NCBI RefSeq assembly: GCF_019740335.1
Contig: NZ_JAHXZS010000003.1
Location: forward strand, 124,001-188,000
Direction of reading: 5' to 3'
Length of the DNA: 64,000 bases
Origin: Alteraquisediminimonas sediminicola
GTDB taxonomy: Bacteria; Pseudomonadota; Alphaproteobacteria; Sphingomonadales; Sphingomonadaceae
The translations under genes were made by a program, and so were the position numbers. The notes beneath the pieces were generated by a model. That model was given only the letters and a program-made list of their open reading frames with translations, was not told where the DNA came from and did not search any database. Of the stretch, positions 56,424-64,000 are shown piece after piece (positions within the stretch are counted from its first letter, which is position 1; each line of letters begins with the position of its first letter).

Positions 56424-57074
56424 TTAAGCTATTCCTGCACCCTCTCGGAAAACGGAAATGATGCCTTCCTGCATACCCTTAAGCTGGGAGCCACGAGTGT
56501 TGCTATCGTGTAGCAACCATTTGGCTATGGCAGCATTAGCCATGCCCTGGAGTAGCATAACCTGAAGCAATACATCAGCGTCGTTCCGGATTAGCCCTCG
56601 CAACCTCCAGTTCCGTATCAGCTCGACATACGCATCGCATTCAGCCCAACCAGTCCACTCCCCATTGCATGATACATCGTATGAAAAGTGTTTGCCGTAG
56701 CGCAAATCAATCAGCAGCAGCCCTTTGATACGCTCTAATTTTCCTAAGCGTTTGCCAGCATCTGGTAGCAGCTGAATCACTTCCGGATCGAAAATTGATG
56801 CCAAACCATTAGGTCCCAATATCTCACACATTCGAACTTCTGTTAGACAGCTAAGCAAATCATCCTTGGTGCGAACATAATTGAAAAACGTCCCTGTCGA
56901 AACGTCTGCTTCTTCGACGATTCCTTTTACCGTTGCATCATTGAAGCCTTGTTCAAGGAATAGTTTCTCACCTGCCAAAAGTATCTGCTGCCACACCCGA
57001 TTCTTGTTCATTTCACGTCGACCGATGTCGACGTCACTATCAGTGAGATGAGAAGCAGATAGGACACGTTTCAA
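56424..57074 (-). CDS. TetR-family transcription regulator
   Basis: A 216-residue regulator. Its N-terminal helix-turn-helix is clear: LLAGEKLFLEQGFNDATVKG, EADVSTGTFFNYVRTKDDLL. The C-terminal ligand domain is not identifiable. TTG at 57074 is chosen as start because AGGAGG lies 8 bases upstream; the ATG 21 codons later lacks an RBS. No target gene is adjacent, so it may act at a distance or have lost its partner among the relics. Confidence 0.85.
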   Translation of the reverse strand: MKRVLSASHLTDSDVDIGRREMNKNRVWQQILLAGEKLFLEQGFNDATVKGIVEEADVSTGTFFNYVRTKDDLLSCLTEVRMCEILGPNGLASIFDPEVIQLLPDAGKRLGKLERIKGLLLIDLRYGKHFSYDVSCNGEWTGWAECDAYVELIRNWRLRGLIRNDADVLLQVMLLQGMANAAIAKWLLHDSNTRGSQLKGMQEGIISVFREGAGIA

Positions 57075-57560
57075 GCCTTATCCCTCCTAGAGAAATGGAG
57101 TTTAATATACATTATGTTTGACGAAATCATATTTTAACAATTTATGAACTTTTGCAACGAGTACCATTCAGACCCAGGCGAAATTAGTGCACCTCCGTTA
57201 TTTGTTTGATCTCAAATTGTTACACTTGGCTGTAAAGAAATGGAGTCAGAATGACTTAGTTCATTTCGGGCCATCACTGAGAGAGCCTTGGTGTTGCGCT
57301 GTGGCAACAGAACGATATATTTATTCATATAAATTGCTCCTATTTCGAATCCCTTGACCGAAACCAAGTGCTGGACTGCCTGTCCCCACGGCCTTATTTT
57401 GCGCCATTCCCACCACGACCGTCGCGCGAATTAACGACTAAGTGCCCATGCATCAGATGTTAGCCTCCGCGGCCACATCGCTCATCTGTCCGTCGTCGAA
57501 ACATTTGGTGCAGAATGGTTGGCGTTTTAGCGGAGCGCGGGCCTCGTCTGGAGTTTGATT
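57075..57560. other. intergenic region upstream of tetR, no gene seen
   Basis: AT-rich near 57100-57150 where the tetR promoter should lie. No protein-like frame is supported. Confidence 0.5.
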
Positions 57561-57905
57561 TTAGGCGGCGAGTTTGCGGTGTTGCAAGCGCCGATATTCG
57601 ATGGTCTGTTCTTTGATGGCAGCGCGTTCAGCAAAGATCTGCTTGTCGCGCCCGAAGTAGGCGTCGGCCGGCGTCACATTGCTCAAGCTCTCATGATAAC
57701 GCTAATGGTTGTAGTGCTTGATGAATGCCTCCATTTGGGCCTCAAGATCGCCTGGCAGGTAATAGTTCTCCAGCAGGAGCGGTTTTTGAGAGTTTGGTGC
57801 CAGTGTTCAATCTTGCCCTAGGTCTGGGGATGGAATGGCGCGCCGCGTAAATGGCTCATGTTCTGGGCCTCGGTATAGGCGACCAGCTCGCCTGTGACAT
57901 TGTCT
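57561..57905 (-). pseudogene. IS3-type transposase C-terminal fragment
   Basis: Minus-strand frames read ELVAYTEAQNMSHLRGAPF, then GKIEHWHQTLKNR, LLENYYLPGDLEAQMEAF, SLSNVTPADAYFGRD and YRRLQHRKLAA with a stop. Two in-frame amber codons (after PFHPQT and after HYNH) and a frameshift make it non-functional. It abuts a broken KdpE copy. Confidence 0.85.
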
Positions 57906-57949
57906 GACGCAGCCGTGGTTTGTGCAGCACGGTGGCGCTGTTACAGCCT

Positions 57950-58164
57950 GAGGTGGCCATCTGACGCCGAATGAATATGCACTGTTCGCCCTGCTGGCAC
58001 ATGACCATTTGCTGCGGTCCATCTGGAGCCCGGCCCATGAGGCGGACAAGGAATATCTTAGGGTCGCTGCCCGCGCCCTGCGCTTGAAGCTGGAGGATGG
58101 CCCGAGCCACCCGATCCTGAACCGTTACGAGCCTGGAATCGGCTGTCGACTGAACAGAGAATAA
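57950..58164 (+). pseudogene. broken KdpE C-terminal copy
   Basis: The frame LTPNEYALFALLAHDHLLRS and on to EPGIGCRLNRE follows the winged helix of the intact KdpE (47532-48221) closely. Eight residues between 'LLAHD' and 'HLLRS' are lost by an exact in-frame 24-base deletion. The receiver domain and start are absent; a two-base insertion lies just upstream. Confidence 0.85.
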
Positions 58165-58197
58165 GCGGCGACTGGGTGTCCGGTTGCAGAGAACTGC

Positions 58198-58914
58198 CTA
58201 GCGCTGCCAGCCCTTCGCCATTGCGGCACGCTCACCCGCTGCGTCGAGCGGTGCGCCAGTGGCGATGTCCTGAATCGCGGCCATGAGCTCGGCATCGGCG
58301 CTGCCGGCCTGGCGATAGTCCGTTCCTTGCCCTGTCATTCCGGGAAGCTTGCGTTCCAGTTTCCAGCCTTTGGCATTGCGACAAGCGATGCCGGATTGCG
58401 CAGCCGTAGCGAAGCCTCGGCACAGTTCGCCCTCGGTATTGGCAAAGCTTATGAGCACCCGCACCTTCGCATCCACAGATTGGTCTGCGGCAAGCTGGCT
58501 GTCCAGCGCGGCTACCAGCTCGCCCTTGGCATAGCCATCCGGGCTACCCGACTGTTGTATCAGCACCAGCCCGAGTGCCAGCGAGGCAGCCAGCGCCGGT
58601 CCGCCAAAGCGCAGCCATGGCGACCGCAATACGGGCTTGCGCGACTGCCGTTGCCTTATGGCCGCTGCTACGAAATCGATCACTTTCGCACCGCTGCTCT
58701 CGGGCTTCGGGAAGAGCGCCGTAATGCTGTCGGGAACAGGCTCGTCGAGGATTGGCGCAAAATGTGCGGAAAGCCTTGCCTTGAATGCACGGTGCGCGGC
58801 AACTTTCTCGCCAAGCGCGGGATCGGCGGCGATTGCGGCTTCGATCCGCCTCGTATCGGCGGGGGCGAGCTCGCCATCGGCGTAGGCCGCCAGCTCCTCT
58901 CGGGTTACGCTCAT
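58198..58914 (-). CDS. anti-sigma factor (membrane-anchored)
   Basis: A 238-residue protein whose start overlaps the sigma-factor stop as ATGA. The N-terminal part (MSVTREELAAYADGELAPAD, helix, AHRAFKARLSAHF) matches anti-sigma domains of the ChrR/RsiW kind but without the zinc His-Cys-Cys set. One membrane helix (about residues 102-122, GGPALAASLALGLVL) is followed by a periplasmic domain with two cysteines (GELCRGF and SGIACRNA) that could form a disulfide. It should hold the ECF sigma factor at the membrane until released. Confidence 0.85.
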   Translation of the reverse strand: MSVTREELAAYADGELAPADTRRIEAAIAADPALGEKVAAHRAFKARLSAHFAPILDEPVPDSITALFPKPESSGAKVIDFVAAAIRQRQSRKPVLRSPWLRFGGPALAASLALGLVLIQQSGSPDGYAKGELVAALDSQLAADQSVDAKVRVLISFANTEGELCRGFATAAQSGIACRNAKGWKLERKLPGMTGQGTDYRQAGSADAELMAAIQDIATGAPLDAAGERAAMAKGWQR

Positions 58915-59399
58915 GTCATCTCTCCCATCATCGCCATCAGGGCGTCGCGCCCGCGTACCAGCCGTGAGGTCAGCGTGCCGACCGGGCAGCCGATGATCTC
59001 GGCGGCCTCCTTATAGGCATAGCCCTCGACCAGCACGAGGATCACTGCTTCGCGCTGCTCCTGCGGCAGACGCGCCAGCGCGCGGTCGATGTCCTGACGC
59101 AACAAGGCAGTCTCTTGTCCGCCGCTTTCACCCACATTCAGTCCCTCCGCTTCGTCGACAAAGGTCTTGCCGTGGCGGGCGACGGTACGGGTCTCGTCGA
59201 TCCAGATGTTGCGCATGATCCGATACGTCCAGCTATCGAGCCGCGTTCCCGCCTGCCACTGGTCGCGGTTGCGCAGGGCGCGCTCGACGGTTATCTGGCA
59301 AAGGTCGTCGGCCTCGGCCCGGTTGCGCGCCAGTCCGGCGGCAAAACGCCGTAACCGGGGCAGGAGCGCAAGCAGCGCGGAATCGAAGCCTTCTGACAG
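58911..59399 (-). CDS. ECF sigma factor, apparent CTG start
   Basis: A 162-residue ECF sigma factor. Region 2: LLPRLRRFAAGLARNRAEAD, LCQITVERALRNRDQW. Region 4: LPQEQREAVILVLVEGYAYK, EAAEIIGCPVGTLTSRLVRG. No ATG, GTG or TTG exists in frame between the upstream stop and region 2; the first usable codon is CTG at 59399, giving (M)SEGFDSALL, with AAAGG 8 bases upstream. An ATG only appears after 61 codons, inside the protein. The gene heads the operon with the anti-sigma factor. Confidence 0.88.
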   Translation of the reverse strand: MSEGFDSALLALLPRLRRFAAGLARNRAEADDLCQITVERALRNRDQWQAGTRLDSWTYRIMRNIWIDETRTVARHGKTFVDEAEGLNVGESGGQETALLRQDIDRALARLPQEQREAVILVLVEGYAYKEAAEIIGCPVGTLTSRLVRGRDALMAMMGEMT

Positions 59400-59415
59400 T
59401 TTCTTTGCCTTTCGT

Positions 59416-59447
59416 GGATCAAACGACCGAGCAGACCCGTTTCATCC
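59416..59447. promoter_or_regulatory. overlapping divergent ECF-type promoters
   Basis: GGATCAAACG, 12 bases, CGTTTCATCC: an inverted repeat with one mismatch in ten. Read on the plus strand it gives GGATC-N17-CGTT, and on the minus strand GGATG-N17-CGTT, the spacing of ECF -35/-10 elements. A start about 7 bases after each CGTT would give a 35-base leader to the protease and about 16 bases to the sigma CTG. Assignment to this sigma factor is inference. Confidence 0.65.
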
Positions 59448-59482
59448 CTATAAATTTCGATTATGAAGCGAGCCACAATATA

Positions 59483-60715
59483 ATGCGCCCATTTCTGATC
59501 GCCTCCATCATGCTGGTCGGGCTTGTCGCTGATCCTGCCCCCGCACAACTCGCCTTGCCGCCGGTCGGCAATGTGCTGCGTGATCCAATTGGTGCTGTCG
59601 AGAAAGTCGCCGACCCGGTGGTCGCGCGCGCGCAGCGGCTTGCGGCCCAAGCCGAGACGCTGGCACAGCAACGGACCGATCGGCTGGCCCGGTTCGTGCG
59701 CCGTCACAGCGACGTGATCGAGTTCGATCGCAGTGGCGCACCGGCACGAAAGGGCGAGCTGCTGCTGCTGGGCGGCGAGGCGGCCATGCGCGATGCGCTG
59801 CGTCACGCAGGCTTTGTCATCCTCTCGCAGGAACGGCTCGACTCGCTCGACATCTCCGTTACTCGCCTCGGCGTGCCCGCGGGGTTGTCGCTGGCGCAAG
59901 CGCAGGCACTGATCGACACGGTCGCGCCCGGGGCGGAGGTTGTTGCCGATACGCTGCACTTCCCGGCAGGTAACGTCCGGGGCAAGGATCAGACTGCACC
60001 TGCGCAAAGTATGATGCGCGCCATCGCCACGCGGGTGGGGATGATCGATGGGGCGCCAGCCAATCACATTGGCGGGATTATGGTCCGAGGCTTTGCGCGC
60101 GGCGGCGCGCGCGCGGGGGACCATGGGAGTGCGGTTGCCTCGTTGCTTGCGGCAAGCGGCGTAAGGCGTCTGCTGGCCGCCGATGTCTATGGCGACGATC
60201 CGGCGGGCGGGAATGCCCTAGCCATCGCGCGGGCGATCGACTGGCTCGCCAATGCCGATGCTCGGGTGGTGACGATCAGCCTTGTCGGTCCGGACAATCC
60301 GCTTCTCGCCCGCGCGATTGTCGCCGGGCAACGGCGCGGCATTGTTTATGTTGCGGCGGTCGGCAACGATGGGCCTGCAGCCCCGCCCGCCTATCCTGCA
60401 TCCTATCCCGGCGTGCTCGCGATAACCGCTGTCGACGGGCGTAATCGCGTGTTGATCGAGGCCGGACGGGCCACGCATCTCGATTACGCCGCACCGGGGG
60501 CTGACATGGTGGCGACGAATGCCGCCGGGCGCAGGGTCGAAGTGCGCGGCACGTCTTATGCTGCGCCGCTTGCCGCCGCGCGTGCCGCTGCTGCACTGGA
60601 TCTCGGCGGCGACGTGCGGCGAAGTCTCGATGCCGAAGCGCAGGATCTTGGGCCGCGGGGAGCCGATGCGCACTTTGGTCGCGGGTTGCTGTGCGCTTCC
60701 TGCCGCACACGCTGA
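59483..60715 (+). CDS. secreted S8 (subtilisin-like) serine protease
   Basis: A 410-residue protein with a signal peptide (MRPFLIASIMLVGLV, cleavage near APA-QL) and a helical pro-region of about 150 residues. The catalytic triad of subtilases is visible: Asp189 (RVGMIDG), His214 (AGDHGSAVAS), Ser358 (RGTSYAAPLAA), with oxyanion Asn295 (AAVGNDGP). Divergent from the ECF sigma gene and sharing its promoter palindrome. It could act on the anti-sigma factor or on the secreted neighbour. Confidence 0.92.
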   Translation: MRPFLIASIMLVGLVADPAPAQLALPPVGNVLRDPIGAVEKVADPVVARAQRLAAQAETLAQQRTDRLARFVRRHSDVIEFDRSGAPARKGELLLLGGEAAMRDALRHAGFVILSQERLDSLDISVTRLGVPAGLSLAQAQALIDTVAPGAEVVADTLHFPAGNVRGKDQTAPAQSMMRAIATRVGMIDGAPANHIGGIMVRGFARGGARAGDHGSAVASLLAASGVRRLLAADVYGDDPAGGNALAIARAIDWLANADARVVTISLVGPDNPLLARAIVAGQRRGIVYVAAVGNDGPAAPPAYPASYPGVLAITAVDGRNRVLIEAGRATHLDYAAPGADMVATNAAGRRVEVRGTSYAAPLAAARAAAALDLGGDVRRSLDAEAQDLGPRGADAHFGRGLLCASCRTR

Positions 60716-60819
60716 GATTTTTTCACCATGCATGGATGGAATCGAGGTGACGGGTCGTTGTCCTGATCGAGAGACGCGCATTGAGGCGCTCTCCCCCTGA
60801 TAATGAAAGGAGCACGACC

Positions 60820-61671
60820 ATGCGCAAGACCTTCATCATGACCGCGGCACTTCTACTTGCCGCCACTTCGGCACAGGCCCAGATTCTGGGAGGCGGCGGC
60901 CTCGGCGGGACGCTGGGCGGTTCGTTCGGCGGCGCCATGCAAGGCGGCCTTGGTGGCCTTGGCGGCATCGACAGCGATATGGAGTCGGTCACCACGACCA
61001 CCCGCAGTGCTGCGCGCGGCGGCGTAGATGCCGAAGGCAACAAGTCCATCGATCGCCGTAGTGGGCGTGCTTCAGCCAATGGTGTGGCGAATGCCAATGG
61101 CGAAGGTTCGCTGACCCAGACCATAGCCACCCCGACTCGCAATATTGATGCCACCAGTTCTGGCAGTGCGGGTGCCAGCAAGTCAGGCAGTATTGATGCC
61201 CAGTTGATCGGGACCGACCAGATCGGCTCGACCGTGGGCGGACTCCGTGACGGCGCTCATAACGCCGTTGGGGATACTCGCGAGCAGGCGCGCGGCGCCT
61301 TAGGTCAGGCAGAGGGTGCCAGCCACGCAGCGCTCGCCGCGACCAGTGGCAGCACCGCCGGGTTGGCTCTGGCCGGCAGTGCCATGGCCTCGGCCGCGGG
61401 TAGCTTAGACATCGCCCGTGGTACCGCGATCTTCTCCCCCGACGGAGATCGTATCGGCAAGGTCAGCCAGGTCATCGCCGATAAAAGTGGCCGTGTGGAG
61501 CAGTTGCTGGTCAAGGTCGATGGTCAGAAAGCATTGCTTCCCGCCGACAACTTCAGCGCTAACGGTGAATTGCTGATGTCGGCCATGGGCGAAGCTCAGA
61601 TCAAGCAACTTGGCGAAGCGCAGGAAGTGTCGCCAACTGACGGCGGCGCCGCAGACGCCACAAAGCGGTAA
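60820..61671 (+). CDS. secreted Gly/Ala/Ser-rich protein with PRC-barrel-like end
   Basis: A 283-residue protein with a signal peptide (MRKTFIMTAALLLAATSA, cleavage QA-Q). Residues 21-50 are Gly-rich (GGGGLGGTLGGSFGG), followed by low-complexity Ser/Ala/Thr/Asn sequence. The last 80 residues (ARGTAIFSPDGDRIGKVSQV, VEQLLVKVDGQKALLPADNF) resemble a PRC-barrel. AAAGGAG lies just before the ATG. It follows the protease on the same strand by about 100 bases. Confidence 0.75.
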   Translation: MRKTFIMTAALLLAATSAQAQILGGGGLGGTLGGSFGGAMQGGLGGLGGIDSDMESVTTTTRSAARGGVDAEGNKSIDRRSGRASANGVANANGEGSLTQTIATPTRNIDATSSGSAGASKSGSIDAQLIGTDQIGSTVGGLRDGAHNAVGDTREQARGALGQAEGASHAALAATSGSTAGLALAGSAMASAAGSLDIARGTAIFSPDGDRIGKVSQVIADKSGRVEQLLVKVDGQKALLPADNFSANGELLMSAMGEAQIKQLGEAQEVSPTDGGAADATKR

Positions 61672-61740
61672 CTCAGTTATCAATAACAGATGATCCGATC
61701 GACGCAGGCGGAGGAGCTTGTCTCCCCCGCCTGCCCGGCT

Positions 61741-63819
61741 TCAGAACTTCACCCGAGCGGTAAAGCGTGCGTTAACCGGCGCGCCCGGCGTGATGTTATT
61801 GTTGTTATGCGCGTCGGCGAAATATTCCTTATCGAGGATGTTCTCGACATTGACTTGAAATTCTACCTTGTCGCTGGCCTTGATAAACAGGGCGGCGTCG
61901 ACCCGCGTGAAGCTCGGTAGGCGCGTGGTTGTTGCCAATGTGCGGATTGCCGCGAACTGGCCTGATTGATGAACCACGCCCAGCCCTGCGCCGACGCTTC
62001 GGTTGAGCTCGTAGCGATTCCATAACGCGAACTGGTGTTTGGGCACCTGAGCCAGCCGCACAAGGTCATTCCCACGCAGCTTGGCAACCTGATAAGTGTA
62101 ACTGCCGGTCATCTGCCAGCTTGGGGTAATCCGCCCCGTCAACGCCAGTTCAGCGCCTTTGGTGCGGGTGCCGCCGACATTGATCGTGGCGGTGACATTG
62201 TCGGGATTGGGCGTAGTGGCATTGCTTCGGTCAAGCTGGAACAGGGCGAGCGTCACGTTGAGATCTTTATGGATGTCCCATTTGGCGCCCACTTCATAAT
62301 TGGTAAATTTTTCCGGGGCGAGATTCTGCTGTGTGGCCGTCATCGTCAGGAACTGATCCCCTGATCGCGGCAGGAATGACTGGCTGTAGCTGCCGTAAAT
62401 CGAGATGTTCTCCTGCGGCTTGAGGATCAGACCGAGACGCGGCGACAGTTTTTCATCCGTGCGGGCAAAAGGACGAGGCGTGCCGATACGGTCGGTCCCC
62501 TTGATTTCGAACCGGTCATAGCGCAGGCCGACGACAACATCGATATAATCGCCAAAGCTGATCTGATCCTGCGCATAAGCGGAAAAGAACCGTACGTTCG
62601 AGACCGTATCGCGGGCGAGCGCGCCAAAGGTCACCGTCGGATAGACGATATTGGCGAGGTTCAGCGTGCTGCTTGATAGCGTGCCGTTGCGGCGCTGGTT
62701 CGTTGAATCCTGATCGCCATATTCCAGGCCCAGCAGTATCTTGTTGCCGATTGAACCGACGTTTGCATCCCAGACGAGGTTGCTCTGCGCAATGAAGTTC
62801 TGGCGCTCGGTGGGGTCGGTATAGCTGGAAAGTGCGACGGTGCCGGTCTGGCTGGTGGCTGCGCCATTGGCGTAGACGTTGGTATAATATTTGTCATAGT
62901 CGCCATAGAGCATGGTGGTCGACCAATCGAGATTTTCAGCCAGCTTTCCGTCAAGCCGCGCCTTCACGATATGGGCCTCCAGCCCTGCGCGGTTCACATC
63001 GGGCGTGCCGAAGAATGTGTCGCGATACCCTGTGATCGGGCGGTTGGGCTGGCCGGGGGCCGTGGCAATCGACGGGATACCGCGATCTGTCACGCGATCG
63101 TCATTGACATATTCATAGGACAGGCCAGCCTTCCAGCCGCCACCAAGATCCACAGCGACATAGGGGTTGATCGCATAGCGTTCACCGTCAAAATAATCCC
63201 GGTGGTTGTTGAGTTTTTCATAATTGGCATTGAGGCGGAGCGCCGTATTGCCGGTGAGCGGTGCGTTGATATCCGATGAAATATCCCACGCGCCGAAGCT
63301 GTTGACGCTTGCGACGCCGCCGATTGCCAGATTGTCAGTGGTGGGCGACTTCTGCACGCGGTTGATGATGCCGCCACTACCGCCGCGTCCGAAGATCAGG
63401 GCAAAGGGGCCTTTGAGCACTTCAACCCGTTCGATATTGTAGAGGCTGCGGTAATATTGCACGTCATCACGCACGCCGTCGAGGAAGAAGTCGGCAGTCG
63501 TGTTCTGTCCACGCAGCGTGATCTGGTCGCGATTGCCTTCACCTTGGCCAACGGTCGCTCCGGGGACGTAGCGCAGGACATCGGCCATGCTGCGCTGGGC
63601 CTGATCGTCGAGCCGTTCGCGGGTAATGACGGTAATGGACTGCGGTATATCGATGAGGGGCGTGTCGATCTTGGTGGCCGTCACCGAATTAGTCGCCAGA
63701 TAGCCATCGGACCTGCCCGTCACGATGATAACGCCAACGCCTTCGTTTTCAACTTCGGTGGCCCAGGCGTGTCCGGACGCCGCCATCAATGCGGTGGAAA
63801 TGAGCAACAGATTTTTCAA
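61741..63819 (-). CDS. TonB-dependent siderophore receptor
   Basis: A 692-residue outer-membrane receptor: signal peptide MKNLLLISTALMAASGHAWA, plug with DIPQSITVITRERL, QITLRGQNTTADFFLDGVRD, RVEVLKGPFALIFGRGGSGG, and a barrel ending ARVKF. The plug signature is of the Fiu/catecholate type. A Fur-like site lies about 50 bases upstream. No siderophore biosynthesis genes are visible, so it probably takes up xenosiderophores. Confidence 0.92.
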   Translation of the reverse strand: MKNLLLISTALMAASGHAWATEVENEGVGVIIVTGRSDGYLATNSVTATKIDTPLIDIPQSITVITRERLDDQAQRSMADVLRYVPGATVGQGEGNRDQITLRGQNTTADFFLDGVRDDVQYYRSLYNIERVEVLKGPFALIFGRGGSGGIINRVQKSPTTDNLAIGGVASVNSFGAWDISSDINAPLTGNTALRLNANYEKLNNHRDYFDGERYAINPYVAVDLGGGWKAGLSYEYVNDDRVTDRGIPSIATAPGQPNRPITGYRDTFFGTPDVNRAGLEAHIVKARLDGKLAENLDWSTTMLYGDYDKYYTNVYANGAATSQTGTVALSSYTDPTERQNFIAQSNLVWDANVGSIGNKILLGLEYGDQDSTNQRRNGTLSSSTLNLANIVYPTVTFGALARDTVSNVRFFSAYAQDQISFGDYIDVVVGLRYDRFEIKGTDRIGTPRPFARTDEKLSPRLGLILKPQENISIYGSYSQSFLPRSGDQFLTMTATQQNLAPEKFTNYEVGAKWDIHKDLNVTLALFQLDRSNATTPNPDNVTATINVGGTRTKGAELALTGRITPSWQMTGSYTYQVAKLRGNDLVRLAQVPKHQFALWNRYELNRSVGAGLGVVHQSGQFAAIRTLATTTRLPSFTRVDAALFIKASDKVEFQVNVENILDKEYFADAHNNNNITPGAPVNARFTARVKF

Positions 63820-63866
63820 GCAAGCCCCCTGTGAGCGATTCGTTCAATGGCGCTGCTGCTAATGAA

Positions 63867-63885
63867 ATTGCGAATGGTTTGCAAT
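63867..63885. promoter_or_regulatory. possible Fur-like operator
   Basis: ATTGC-GAATGGTTT-GCAAT, a 5-bp inverted repeat in an AAT/TTT-rich core, resembles alphaproteobacterial Fur sites. It lies 48 bases upstream of the siderophore receptor start. Weaker than the site at 4722. Confidence 0.5.
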
Positions 63886-64000
63886 AATGCGTTTCAGCAT
63901 TCATGAAGAATATCCCTGCCGAAGCTGTTGCGCTTAGCCGTGACCGACGCCGCTTCCCGGTCCACACCGGTAACGCGTGGGTAATATCCCAGCCTGCGTC

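Noticed and set aside
1-64000. CRISPR arrays, tRNA or rRNA genes
   Set aside because: No regularly spaced repeats and no tRNA/rRNA-like sequences were recognised on either strand.
63886-64000. Start or end of another gene at the right edge
   Set aside because: The minus-strand frame is open but short and not recognisable; nothing can be supported.

Overview
The window reads as a chromosomal segment of a high-GC alphaproteobacterium, most likely a sphingomonad (Sphingomonadales). The evidence is the aerobic cobalamin pathway (CobG, CobF, CobN), dense operons joined by ATGA overlaps, two siderophore-type TonB receptors, a CusCBA-F efflux set, and small genes and insertion-sequence relics of the kind common in that order. 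This placement is inference from protein resemblance; no rRNA or other taxonomic marker is present.

Layout. 0-1.3 kb: relics of a prophage (terminase, possibly portal) and a carboxymuconolactone-decarboxylase-like gene. 1.9-4.7 kb: a minus-strand operon behind a Fur-type palindrome, encoding an outer-membrane barrel-like protein, an FMN-binding periplasmic protein, the flavin transferase ApbE and a four-helix membrane protein; together they look like a flavinylated envelope electron-transfer module. 4.9-8.6 kb: an OmpR/EnvZ-type two-component pair and a lower-GC GAF histidine kinase. 8.8-31.9 kb: an almost complete aerobic cobalamin cluster (cobA, B, E, F, G, H, I, J, K, L, M, N, O, Q, W, bluB, cobD, cbiB, cobU, cobT, cobS, a ribazole-phosphatase-like gene and a Ni/Co permease), with two cobalamin riboswitches inside it. 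32.2-36.2 kb: a TonB receptor and PepSY membrane protein behind a third cobalamin riboswitch; the block is bracketed by two diverged copies of a roughly 130-bp repeat. 37.0-43.8 kb: a copper/silver export operon (two small secreted proteins, then CusC, B, A, F). 44.1-48.2 kb: kup with a shortened KdpD and KdpE.

48.2-58.2 kb is an accessory region: lower GC, many decayed sequences (IS21, IS3-type and IS110-type relics, two broken response-regulator C-termini, an outer-membrane-protein tail, a PIN-like tail), two poly-C tracts, a 36-bp perfect palindrome, and a few intact genes (ferritin-like protein, double PilZ protein, GGDEF/EAL protein, TetR regulator).

58.2-61.7 kb carries a compact regulatory circuit: an ECF sigma factor that apparently starts at CTG, its anti-sigma factor, a divergent subtilisin-like protease and a secreted Gly-rich PRC-barrel-like protein. 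The divergent gap holds a palindrome that gives an ECF-type promoter on each strand. 61.7-63.8 kb: a second TonB receptor behind a Fur-like site.

Overall the window handles metals and corrinoids: cobalt import, B12 synthesis and corrinoid or cobalt uptake under B12 feedback; iron uptake and reduction under Fur; copper/silver export; potassium uptake.
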